NCBI GenBank assembly: GCA_018396515.1
Contig: JAGTQJ010000015.1
Location: forward strand, 1-17,228
DNA length: 17,228 nt
Direction: 5' to 3'
DNA from: Candidatus Bathyarchaeota archaeon
Lineage (GTDB): Archaea > Thermoproteota > Bathyarchaeia > TCS64
Made by a program: the position numbers and the translations under genes. Under the pieces are notes generated by a model. It saw nothing but the letters and a program-made list of their open reading frames with translations. It did no database searches and was not told the origin of the DNA. This document shows, in pieces, positions 7,383 through 14,363 of this stretch (positions within the stretch are counted from its first letter, which is position 1; every line of letters begins with the position of its first letter).

Positions 7383-7527
7383 GGGCTGACAGCGCTCCTA
7401 TATGGGGCGAGTTCAATGGGATTGAAATTTCCTACACATATAAACGCGTTAGATGATTTATAATTCCAGTAGAATTGAAGCCCATCCTCACAGGGACCTC
7501 AAACGAGAGGGTAATTTAAAGCAATTA

Positions 7528-7533
7528 TTTTTT
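7528..7533 (+). terminator. T-run downstream of the MurL-like gene
   Basis: Six Ts after an AT-rich stretch, about 150 bases beyond the stop of the MurL-like gene and just before the convergent regulator gene ends. It could end MurL-like transcription. A weak call, since short T-runs are common. Confidence 0.25.
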
Positions 7534-7538
7534 GGGAT

Positions 7539-8138
7539 TCATCTTGAATTTTTAATTCCTTGAATTAACAATTTAAGTTCTTCTCCATCTTTTTGATTAA
7601 TCGTATATTCCAAAGCCTTACTATATAGTTCTATTATCAAGCTCTCTCTATCTAACTTAACATCCTCCTTTTCATATATATAACCTAAATCAGTCAAATT
7701 TTCAGCCATTTTTTCAGCTATTTTTTCAACCTCCACCCTAGACAAGAGTTCTTCTTTATATTCAGCCCCCTTCAAATATTTGATGAGGGCTAAGACTCCC
7801 CTAACACGTTCTATGTGGATCTGGAGCAGCCTCTTTCTATATTTTTCGGGGATAGATCTATAATCCTCTATGAATAGGCGGGCCGTTGGCTCGTAGAACT
7901 TCTCCTGTATGCCGTGCTCCTCTATCTCGGTTCTCTGTATCCTTATCAGGCCGAGCCTTGAGAGGAGGTTTAGGTGGTATGCTATGGCGGAGGGGCTTGT
8001 ATCCAGCTCCTCGGCCAGCTGGCTCTGGGTGAGGGGCTTGTCCACCAGCTTCCTAAGGATCTCCCTCCTCAGGGGGTCGGCGAGGGCCTTTATCTGTTTG
8101 GGGCTGTTTAGGATCTTCACCGCCTGGGTCTTCAACAT
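7539..8138 (-). CDS. ArsR-type winged-helix transcription regulator
   Basis: A 199-residue DNA-binding protein. Residues about 12-87 form a winged helix: SPKQIKALADPLRREILRKL, then TQSQLAEELDTSPSAIAYHL with the recognition helix at about 48-62, and a wing ending EKFYEPTARLF. The C-terminal 110 residues are helical and charged, probably a dimer or sensor domain; there are no cysteines, so metal sensing in the ArsR manner is unlikely. The open frame reaches TTG at 8219, but the promoter element (8190-8200) lies inside that extension. The ATG at 8138 has AGGGAG nine bases ahead, so I take it as the start. It is divergent from the inositol operon and is a natural candidate for controlling that operon and itself. 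Confidence 0.88.
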   Translation of the reverse strand: MLKTQAVKILNSPKQIKALADPLRREILRKLVDKPLTQSQLAEELDTSPSAIAYHLNLLSRLGLIRIQRTEIEEHGIQEKFYEPTARLFIEDYRSIPEKYRKRLLQIHIERVRGVLALIKYLKGAEYKEELLSRVEVEKIAEKMAENLTDLGYIYEKEDVKLDRESLIIELYSKALEYTINQKDGEELKLLIQGIKNSR

Positions 8139-8189
8139 CCATCTAGTCTCCCTAAACACCTTTAAACCCTTTATCGAATGAGCGCGGAG

Positions 8190-8226
8190 TAAATACTTAA
8201 ATGTTTTGAAACGAAACAAATATTAG
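8190..8226. promoter_or_regulatory. Divergent promoters between regulator and inositol operon
   Basis: On the minus strand TTTAAGTATTTA (8200-8190) could serve the regulator, giving a start near 8172. On the plus strand CGAAAC followed by AAATATTAG (about 8212-8225) could serve the inositol operon, giving a start near 8245. Between them TTTTGAAACGAAACAAA contains short TTTG/CAAA arms and may be an operator. The promoter calls are reasonable; the operator is speculative. Confidence 0.4.
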
Positions 8227-8263
8227 TTACGATACAAGGTTTCAGTCATCGAGGTTGAGAGGA

Positions 8264-9328
8264 ATGGGCGTAAGGGTTGCAATAGCCGGGGTGGGAAACT
8301 GCGCCTCGGCCCTCGTCCAGGGGGTCGAGTACTACAGGAGGACCAAGGAGGATGTTCCGGGACTAATGCACGCCTATTTCGGGAAGTACCATATAAGCGA
8401 CATAGAGTTCGTCGCCGCCTTCGACGTGAATAAAAGGAAGATAGGGAAGGACCTTAGCGAGGCTATCTTCGAGGAGCCAAACTGTTGTATGAGGTTCGCA
8501 GAGGTTCCAAGGCTTGGAGTTGAGGTCCAACCCGGACCGATACTGGACGGTGTAGCCCCCCACATGAGGAACTCTTTCCACGTCTACGAGGAGGCCGTCG
8601 ATGTAGATGTTGCCGGGATCCTAAAGGAGGCTGGGGCGGATATGCTGGTGAACTTCCTTCCCGTGGGCAGCTATCAGGCGACGAGGTTCTACGCTGAGGA
8701 GTGCCTTAAAGCCGGATGTGCCTTCGTGAACTGCATCCCCGAGTTCATAGCCAGCGACTCAGCTTGGGCCCAGAGGTTCGAGGAGAGGGGCCTCCCCATA
8801 GCTGGGGATGATATTAAGAGCCAGGTTGGGGCCACCATCATACACAGGGCCCTGATCGACCTCCTAGTCTCAAGGGGGGTTAAGATCGAGAGGACATATC
8901 AACTGAACGTGGGGGGAAACACCGACTTCGAGAACATGCAATACTTAGAGAGGCTTAAGACCAAGAAGGAGAGCAAGACCGGGGCGGTGGAGAGCCTCAT
9001 ACCCTACAGGGCGGATGTCTGGGCCGGCCCAAGCGGGTACATAGGCTTCCTAGAGGACAACAAAGTCTGCTATATCCGAATAGAGGGGAGGAAGTTTGGC
9101 GACACCCCGGTGGAGATAGACCTCAGGCTCTCCGTTCAGGACTCCCCTAACAGCGCGGGCATCCTAATCGACGTGCTCAGGGCGACCAAGATAGCCCTAG
9201 ACAGGGGGGTTTCAGGGCCCCTGACGAGCATCTCAGCCTACGCCTTCAAGCACCCACCGATACAGGCCCCCGACCATATAGCGAGGGGCTGGGTGGAGGA
9301 GTTCATAGCGGGCAAGAGAGTTAGGTGA
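8264..9328 (+). CDS. ino1: Inositol-1-phosphate synthase (myo-inositol-3-phosphate synthase)
   Basis: A 354-residue NAD-dependent enzyme that converts glucose 6-phosphate to L-myo-inositol 1-phosphate (also named 1D-myo-inositol 3-phosphate). The N-terminus VRVAIAGVGNCASALVQGV is the Rossmann NAD site. Downstream blocks characteristic of the archaeal/actinobacterial form are FVNCIPEFIAS, GDDIKSQVGATIIHRAL, LNVGGNTDFENMQ, KTGAVESLIPY and a C-terminal IQAPDHIARGWVEEFI. The length is usual for this form and shorter than eukaryotic enzymes. The ATG at 8264 has GAGGTTGA about 5 bases upstream and is preferred to the TTG at 8255. It opens the operon that continues with the cytidylyltransferase, and supplies its substrate. 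Divergent from the ArsR-type regulator. Confidence 0.93.
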   Translation: MGVRVAIAGVGNCASALVQGVEYYRRTKEDVPGLMHAYFGKYHISDIEFVAAFDVNKRKIGKDLSEAIFEEPNCCMRFAEVPRLGVEVQPGPILDGVAPHMRNSFHVYEEAVDVDVAGILKEAGADMLVNFLPVGSYQATRFYAEECLKAGCAFVNCIPEFIASDSAWAQRFEERGLPIAGDDIKSQVGATIIHRALIDLLVSRGVKIERTYQLNVGGNTDFENMQYLERLKTKKESKTGAVESLIPYRADVWAGPSGYIGFLEDNKVCYIRIEGRKFGDTPVEIDLRLSVQDSPNSAGILIDVLRATKIALDRGVSGPLTSISAYAFKHPPIQAPDHIARGWVEEFIAGKRVR

Positions 9329-9357
9329 GAGGCTAAGAAGGGGCTCGGAATTGGTGG

Positions 9358-10077
9358 ATGGGTTTGAAGGCGGTTATTCTAGCAGCGGGGAGGGGTGAGA
9401 GGCTCTCACCCAAAACAGACGAGGTTCCCAAGCCCCTCCTCCCCCTGGGAGGAAAGCCCCTCACCATGCATCTCCTATTGAGGCTCGCGGAGGCTGGGGT
9501 GAAGGAGTTCATCATCGTAGTCGGATACTTGGGAGAGGTCGTCAGGAGGGGATTATCAAGCGTGAAGGATCTGGGAATAGATGTGAGATGGGTTGTCAAC
9601 CCAAACTATTTATTGGGAAATGCGTATTCCTTATTGTGCGCTGAAAGATCTCTTTTAAAAGATTATTTTTTCCTCCTTTCAATGTCAGATCATTTATTTG
9701 AAGGCTTCATTATAAACAATATTTTGAACGAGTTTGATGGTGAGCCCTTAATCAGCGTTGATAGGGATCCCAGATACCTCCTCGACGTCAGAGAGGCTAC
9801 AAAGGTGAAGATCTGCGAAAGAGGGTATGTGAGGGATATTGGGAAGGAGATATCCGACTGGGATGCCGTGGACATGGGCCTTTTCATCCTAGACAAGAGC
9901 ATATTCAGGGTTATAAGGGAGTTCAAGGGGAAGCCTGCCCCCCTCAGCCGCTGCATGAAGAGGTGGATAGACGAAACCGGGTTGAGGGCCTGCGAATCCA
10001 CGGGGAGGCTCTGGCTCGATGTAGACACCCCTGAAGACCTCGAGCGTGCGGAGATGATGATGGAGAGTTGGACATAG
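9358..10077 (+). CDS. CTP:inositol-1-phosphate cytidylyltransferase-like NTP transferase
   Basis: A 239-residue nucleotidyltransferase. Residues 3-30 carry the signature KAVILAAGRGERLSPKTDE followed by VPKPLLPLGGKPL. The block NYLLGNAYSLL, then LLSMSDHLFEGF (metal-binding Asp), then VDMGLFILDKSIF and RLWLDVDTPEDLERAE match the cytidylyltransferase half of the bifunctional IPCT/DIPPS enzyme of Archaeoglobus as I remember it. It would make CDP-inositol from inositol 1-phosphate and CTP. Context agrees: inositol-1-phosphate synthase is 29 bases upstream and a CDP-alcohol transferase overlaps its 3' end by 10 bases. Here the two halves are separate genes. The start could also be TTG at 9364. A different sugar-phosphate substrate remains possible but is less likely. 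Confidence 0.8.
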   Translation: MGLKAVILAAGRGERLSPKTDEVPKPLLPLGGKPLTMHLLLRLAEAGVKEFIIVVGYLGEVVRRGLSSVKDLGIDVRWVVNPNYLLGNAYSLLCAERSLLKDYFFLLSMSDHLFEGFIINNILNEFDGEPLISVDRDPRYLLDVREATKVKICERGYVRDIGKEISDWDAVDMGLFILDKSIFRVIREFKGKPAPLSRCMKRWIDETGLRACESTGRLWLDVDTPEDLERAEMMMESWT

Positions 10078-10766
10078 ATAAGAAGCTCGAGAAGGAAAAG
10101 GGGGCCTCAGACCTCCTAGCCCATTATGTCCACAGGCCCATTGAGAACATGATAGTTAAGCGCCTCGTCCACACGGGGGTAACGCCGAATCAGTTGACCA
10201 TCCTTACCAACATCGTTGCCTATTCCGCCACCGCCCTCTTCTACCTGGGACACCTCCTACCAGCCTCCGCCTTGACCTTCCTCGTCGGATTGATGGACGG
10301 GCTGGATGGGAAATTGGCGAGGGCCAAGGACATGGTGACAAGGCTGGGGAAGATGGAGCACGCCTTCGACCTCCTCTTCGAGTTCTCATGGATCGCAGCC
10401 CTCTCGATCCACCTGAGCCAGCCCTCAGGAAGCACCATCCCCTTGGTCTTGGCCATCCTCTCCATCACCCTCATAGCCTTCTATAGATACTGCTACGACA
10501 CCTTCGGAAGGGTGATGAACAAGAGCCTGGACGTCTACGGCCCCTTCGAGAGGATCTTCAGAAGGGTCGCTGGGAGGAGAAACCTATACAACATCCATAT
10601 ATTGGTCGCCATACTCGCGGGGAACCCCATCTACGCCCTCTACTCCATCACCATCCACGCATCACTCACCGCCATCATATATACCTGGAGAACGGCCATC
10701 CACCTCCACGCCGCTGACAGGGCCCCGCGGGGAACCTTCCCTGGAGGGGATGGCTCGATGATGTAG
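10068..10766 (+). CDS. CDP-alcohol phosphatidyltransferase, likely DIPP synthase or relative
   Basis: A 232-residue membrane enzyme of the CDP-OH transferase family with about six membrane helices. The signature lies at residues 77-101: D77xxD80G81xxA84R85, then G94, then E97 and D101. Members transfer an alcohol phosphate or alcohol from a CDP-alcohol. Following a CDP-inositol-forming gene, it most simply joins CDP-inositol to inositol 1-phosphate to give the phosphorylated di-myo-inositol phosphate precursor. Archaetidylinositol phosphate synthase (CDP-archaeol plus inositol 1-phosphate) is the alternative. The last part of the motif departs from GxxxDxxxD: E97-H98 stand in place of the third Asp and the spacing is one shorter. 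Start TTG at 10068 overlaps the previous gene; no better start is visible. Confidence 0.8.
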   Translation: MDIDKKLEKEKGASDLLAHYVHRPIENMIVKRLVHTGVTPNQLTILTNIVAYSATALFYLGHLLPASALTFLVGLMDGLDGKLARAKDMVTRLGKMEHAFDLLFEFSWIAALSIHLSQPSGSTIPLVLAILSITLIAFYRYCYDTFGRVMNKSLDVYGPFERIFRRVAGRRNLYNIHILVAILAGNPIYALYSITIHASLTAIIYTWRTAIHLHAADRAPRGTFPGGDGSMM

Positions 10767-10789
10767 ATAGATGAAGTGGCGTGGTTGAA

Positions 10790-11030
10790 ATGGCCTTTGA
10801 GCTACTGGAACTCCTCAAGGGCCTCCACCTAGAGACACCCCACTTAGCTCTGAGCCTGACCCTGACGGCTGCCACAGCTGTTGGTTATAGGATACTGAGC
10901 CGCTCCATCTCTAGTGCAGGAAGGAGGTTGGAGCTCGCCGGGATGATAGCCAACCTCTGGACTCGACGAGGATGTGAATGTCGATGGAATCCTCAAAGCT
11001 TGGAGTTATGAGGTGAAGATAAATGGTTAG
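10790..11030 (+). CDS. Small membrane protein with probable frameshift near 10950-10965
   Basis: The frame from ATG 10790 gives a small protein with one hydrophobic stretch (about residues 15-35, TPHLALSLTLTAATAVGY) and a basic cytoplasmic-like part. Around 10950-10965 this frame turns to CGA/TGT-rich codons unlike the operon and stops at 11011. One base over, the +1 frame is open from 10950 and reads SGLDEDVNVDGILKAWSYEV, ending at 11030 with an 8-base overlap on the glycosyltransferase start. That is the usual operon spacing, and its codons match the neighbours. The simplest reading is one protein of about 79 residues broken by a 1-base insertion, which is either an assembly error or a real mutation. 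A GTG start at 10781 is possible. No family recognised. Confidence 0.6.
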
Positions 11031-12108
11031 AGTTGCCCTCCTCTCGAGCTGGAATGCCCTCTGCGGGGTCTCCATCCACGCCGAACTCGTAGGGAGAGCC
11101 CTCCTCAGAATGGGCCACAACCTCCTCGTCTACGCCCCAAGGGAGTATGAGGATGGCGTCACGCATCTATACCACGCCATGGATGAAGACTTCGTGGTCA
11201 GGAGCTACTCATTCCTGAGATACGGCGACCGGTATACCGACGAGAAACTCATCGACTCTCTATATTTCGACCCGAAGCCCTTGCTGGAGGGGGTCTTCGA
11301 CCTCCTGATTGTGGAGAAGCCCACCTCTATCCCTCTCGGCCCCCTCTCAAGAGCCCTTCCTAGGTTGAGGGGCAGGGCGAGGGTGATGGCGGTCCTCCAT
11401 GAAGGGAGGATGCCTGAGAACCCCTACTTCAAACACCTCCAATGGGATAGCGTCGTCGTCTTCGACGAGAGGTTCAAGCACCTCTTCTCCCCCATCTACG
11501 GCCAAGATCTCCACATAGTCCCCTTCCCATGCCACCCCCTCGATTCCCGAGACGGGCACGAGGCGAGAAGAGGTCTCGGCCTCGGTGATGAAGCTCACAT
11601 CGTCTTCAGCTTCGGGAGGAAGCCCCACCGAGCCGAACTCCTCCTAGACTCCATCGAAGGGTTAAGGGAGGATTACCCCAACCTTCTCCTCCTATTTCTA
11701 ACGGGTGATCTGGGTACCTACAGGGCGATGCAGTCGATGAGGCAAAGGTACGAGTTTCTCGAGGTGAGGTTCGGTAGGCCCCCAACCCACGAGCTCTACG
11801 ACTACCTAAGGGCAGCCGACGCCATTGTATTAGAGAGGGGCCCACCACCCCAAGGATACCTAGCTGTCTCTAGCTCTGTCCACCTCTGCCTTGGGGCCCT
11901 AACCCCCATAATCTGCTCAGACGTCCCCTACTTCGACACCTTCGATGGAGAGGTTATGAGATACAGAGATGCGAGGATGCTGATGGAGAGCCTGAGAAGG
12001 GCCCTCGAAGGAAAAGCGCACGACGTTCTGGAGAGGGCTAGGAGTTTCGTCGAAGAACGCTCCTCAGACATCATAGCGGAGAGGCTTCTGAATATTGGCC
12101 TATCTTAG
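11023..12108 (+). CDS. Glycosyltransferase, GT4-like (GT-B fold)
   Basis: A 361-residue protein with the two Rossmann halves of GT-B enzymes. The N-terminal half starts VRVALLSSW and has VSIHAELVGRALLRMGHNLL (16-35), the usual acceptor-side start. The C-terminal half opens with AHIVFSFGRKPHRAELLLDS and includes LLLLFLTGD, a loop with AADAIVLERGPPPQGY and LGALTPIICSDVPYFD. The last block corresponds to the donor sugar-nucleotide region of GT4 enzymes, although the classical ExxxxxxxE is degenerate. It has no membrane segments. A GAGGTGA ribosome site lies 6 bases before the ATG. Being last in an inositol-phosphate operon, it may glycosylate the operon's product, such as a phosphoinositide lipid or a di-inositol phosphate solute. 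That substrate is inference. Confidence 0.75.
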   Translation: MVRVALLSSWNALCGVSIHAELVGRALLRMGHNLLVYAPREYEDGVTHLYHAMDEDFVVRSYSFLRYGDRYTDEKLIDSLYFDPKPLLEGVFDLLIVEKPTSIPLGPLSRALPRLRGRARVMAVLHEGRMPENPYFKHLQWDSVVVFDERFKHLFSPIYGQDLHIVPFPCHPLDSRDGHEARRGLGLGDEAHIVFSFGRKPHRAELLLDSIEGLREDYPNLLLLFLTGDLGTYRAMQSMRQRYEFLEVRFGRPPTHELYDYLRAADAIVLERGPPPQGYLAVSSSVHLCLGALTPIICSDVPYFDTFDGEVMRYRDARMLMESLRRALEGKAHDVLERARSFVEERSSDIIAERLLNIGLS

Positions 12109-12216
12109 AATTCACAGGTGGTCTTGAAGGATGAAGGTTGTGAAAGGTAGCATCCAATCACTTAAAGCTTCAAGCCCACGCGCATCAGAATTTGATAGCT
12201 GGCTTTTCTCCCTCCT

Positions 12217-12657
12217 CTATAGAACGTCTCCTCTAACGCCTCTCTGTATACATAATACAGATAGCCAAAAACTAAGAGAGATTAATCGATCTAAATATTC
12301 CTTGGACTCATTAAAGGTCAGTTGGTCCCCAGCTAGGGCTAGCAACACCGCTATGGTACCTATAGGCCTAACCCCGAATATTTGAGCCGTCGCGGGCCTT
12401 CTCTCTCATCGATGATAAGCTCTGGCAAGGAGGCTGGCTCCCTCCATCTCCTCCCCAGAGACCTTCAACCATCCGCCTCTAACGGCTTCGCTGATCAAGA
12501 TAGAATCGGCTGAGCGCTCATTTGTTCTCGCTTCAAAGTATACCCTCCATGGAACAACGACCTCTCCGAAGAGGGTCTTTAGGAGACTCAGCCTACCGAT
12601 CCTAGCTAACCAAATTAAAGGGTTGCTATTCCTCACCCATGGTTTTACGCCTGACAT
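12217..12657 (-). pseudogene. Broken VapC-like PIN-domain toxin gene (DUF3368 type)
   Basis: Three minus-strand frames must be joined to read the protein. From ATG 12657 the first runs NPLIWLARIGRLSLLKTL, VVVPWRVYFEA, ADSILISEAVRGGWLKV and EGASLLARAYH, then stops at 12406. The second overlaps it with ELIIDEREGPRRL. The third continues IFGVRPIGTIAVLLALAGDQ and LTFNESKEYLDRLISLSFWL, then stops at 12217. Together these give the complete order of a PIN-domain protein: acidic residues in the middle, LIIDER near the end, and a GTIAVLLAL C-terminal helix, total near 147 codons as expected. A small deletion and at least one single-base shift are needed. The plus-strand frame at 12131-12385 is only its shadow. 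An intact gene would encode an RNA-cleaving toxin. Confidence 0.75.
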
Positions 12658-12676
12658 CTATATGCCACGTCTAAGA

Positions 12677-12898
12677 TCATCTAAATGTATATGGTACAGG
12701 TATCTGCTTCATCTTCGCCAGCTCCACATCTCTCGAAGCGAGGTACCCGCCATCTCCGCAGCCCTCCAAGGGTTTACCGATCCATCAGGGTAGGCCTCTA
12801 GGGCTCTCTATCCTCTTCTGTCAGAGCGCAAAATCTAATAATCGCCTTATCAACTCGGAGCGGTCGACCTTCCCCTTTCCGCTAACTCTCAATCTCAT
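12677..12898 (-). pseudogene. Possible decayed partner gene upstream of the PIN relic
   Basis: A minus-strand frame from ATG 12898 reads MRLRVSGKGKVDRSELIRRL, then meets stops after 25 and 37 codons, and continues to a final stop at 12677, 20 bases before the PIN relic. The DRSELIRRLLDFAL piece could be the helix of a ribbon-helix-helix antitoxin, the normal position for such a partner. The match is short and the family uncertain. A TTTATATAAG element lies just upstream at 12910-12919. Confidence 0.25.
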
Positions 12899-12937
12899 TG
12901 AGCATCTCTCTTATATAAACTGAGACTTATTCATTTA

Positions 12938-14011
12938 TTATGTTTGAATATTTATGATTCCATAATTTGATAAGAGAAACATTATATATAGAAGAAGCAG
13001 TAAACTTCCCTCTTTTAATCCTAGCTTTTCACTTGATAGGAAATACCAGAGGAACATATTCACCATCACTGAGAATATTGCCGTATTTGAGTAGGCGGTC
13101 ATATTGACCTGGAAGGGTGATGTGACCAGTGTCGCACCCAGGATACATGTGAGGTTTATGAATCCACTACCTATAATGTTTCCGAAGGCGAGCTCGAGGT
13201 GGCCCCTTCTAGTGGCCTGGATGCTCGTGGCCAGCTCGGGGAGGCTCGTGCCTATGGCAACTATTGTTGCCCCTATGAGGAGACTTGGAACACCAAGAGC
13301 AGAGGCAATATAGGATGCCGATTCTACTATGAAGTAGGAGCTTCCTATAACTCCCCCAATGCCAACTAGAACACAAATACAATTCCATAACACCCTCCTA
13401 TTAGTTTTACCTTTAGCTCCTTCTCCGTCTTCTCTCTTAATCTCAGTTTCAATATTGTTTTTATTTTCTACAAGAGTTTCAGATATAACCTCTTCTTTTA
13501 TGATTCTCGCTTTTGATAGTTGGTACATGTAGATGAAGAATAAAGCGAGAAGAATTATCCCTACCAACTTGCTTGCATAGCCGATATATATCAGAAAAAG
13601 CGGTATAAGGGAGGCGGCGAACAGACCGAAGTAGAGGGTTTCCACCTCCCTTGTGCCTCCTAGCTCCTCCTTTGTTATACATGGAGTGAAATCCAACCTG
13701 CAATCCTTTCTTAAAAAGGCTATGATTATGCACACTCCAAGTATAAAAGCCACATTACATATGTTGGAGCCAAGGACATTGCCAAACGCTATTCCTATCC
13801 TTCCAACTCCAAGGGCTGCGAAAATTGATACAAGTAACTCAGGGAGAGATGTGGAAAATGATACTAGGACGAAGCCGATTGTCGTCTTCCCCATGCCAGT
13901 GGCATCCGCAACCTTCACAGTATTCTCGATGGCTAGGTAGCTAGACCTATCCAAAACTATCAGAGATATCACGAGGACTAGAGAGTTGACTAAGATCCCT
14001 TCGAACAACAC
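12938..14011 (-). CDS. Na+/Ca2+ exchanger-family cation antiporter (CaCA)
   Basis: About 357 residues and 10 membrane segments, in the usual duplicated layout. The first alpha repeat has SFSTSLPELLVSIFAALG (about 53-70) followed by AFGNVLGSNICNV. The second has VAIGTSLPELATSIQATRRG (about 251-270) then AFGNIIGSGFINL. The paired TSLPE and GNxxGS motifs line the ion sites. The second copy reads GSGF where GSN is usual. A charged loop of roughly 50 residues separates the halves. The open frame extends to ATG 14146, but a strong TATA box (14046-14039) lies inside it. GTG 14011 is about 30 bases after that box, just before the first membrane segment, and gives the normal family length. So the shorter start is preferred. 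Likely exchanges Na+ or H+ for Ca2+ across the membrane. Confidence 0.9.
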   Translation of the reverse strand: MLFEGILVNSLVLVISLIVLDRSSYLAIENTVKVADATGMGKTTIGFVLVSFSTSLPELLVSIFAALGVGRIGIAFGNVLGSNICNVAFILGVCIIIAFLRKDCRLDFTPCITKEELGGTREVETLYFGLFAASLIPLFLIYIGYASKLVGIILLALFFIYMYQLSKARIIKEEVISETLVENKNNIETEIKREDGEGAKGKTNRRVLWNCICVLVGIGGVIGSSYFIVESASYIASALGVPSLLIGATIVAIGTSLPELATSIQATRRGHLELAFGNIIGSGFINLTCILGATLVTSPFQVNMTAYSNTAIFSVMVNMFLWYFLSSEKLGLKEGSLLLLLYIMFLLSNYGIINIQT

Positions 14012-14038
14012 TCGAACTCCAAACCAGAATTTCAGGAG

Positions 14039-14046
14039 TTTATAAA
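14039..14046 (-). promoter_or_regulatory. TATA box of the antiporter, inside the longest open frame
   Basis: The minus strand reads TTTATAAA with GAGAAATC just upstream as a BRE. Predicted transcription start is about 14016-14018, 5-7 bases before the GTG at 14011. If correct, the longer start at 14146 is not translated. Confidence 0.55.
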
Positions 14047-14191
14047 GATTTCTCAGGCGGAGGCACAAATTGGATGTAAAGAATAAACCATCTACAAATC
14101 CAACAACCCGATGAACGATTATTTCTGGATTAAATTGGCGCTTCATTTTCTTCTTTTTGATCTGAAACGAGTCTCCTCGGAGTTCTGAGTC

Positions 14192-14220
14192 GTAGGTAAG
14201 CTTTATGTTATCTTACCTAC
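14192..14220. repeat. Perfect 9-base inverted repeat between divergent transporter genes
   Basis: GTAGGTAAG at 14192-14200 and CTTACCTAC at 14212-14220, separated by 11 bases. It lies upstream of both the antiporter and the transporter promoters. It could be an operator for a dimeric regulator or the stem of a small RNA. Confidence 0.7.
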
Positions 14221-14224
14221 CTTC

Positions 14225-14237
14225 TACGAGGCTCGTA
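14225..14237. repeat. Short inverted repeat beside the 9-base one
   Basis: TACGAG, one base, CTCGTA: perfect 6-base arms, five bases after the larger repeat. The short spacer argues for a protein site on DNA rather than an RNA hairpin. Confidence 0.4.
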
Positions 14238-14270
14238 TATGGCTAGTTTATCGAGAGACTCGGATGCTAT

Positions 14271-14281
14271 TTTTATATAAG
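14271..14281 (+). promoter_or_regulatory. TATA box of the MFS-type transporter
   Basis: TTTTTATATAA, about 80 bases before the ATG at 14364, placing transcription start near 14301. A second AT-rich element (ATTATAAAATG, about 14300-14310) could give a shorter leader. Confidence 0.4.
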
Positions 14282-14363
14282 GGGTTTTATGCTTCCAGAT
14301 TATAAAATGTATATTCAACTGAATCGTCTTCGATGTCATGCCCACATATCTGGGGGGTAGTTG

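Noticed and set aside
12131..12385. 84-residue plus-strand open frame with an ATG after the glycosyltransferase
   Set aside because: It runs antisense to the third frame of the PIN-domain relic, which has clear protein motifs, and its own product resembles nothing.
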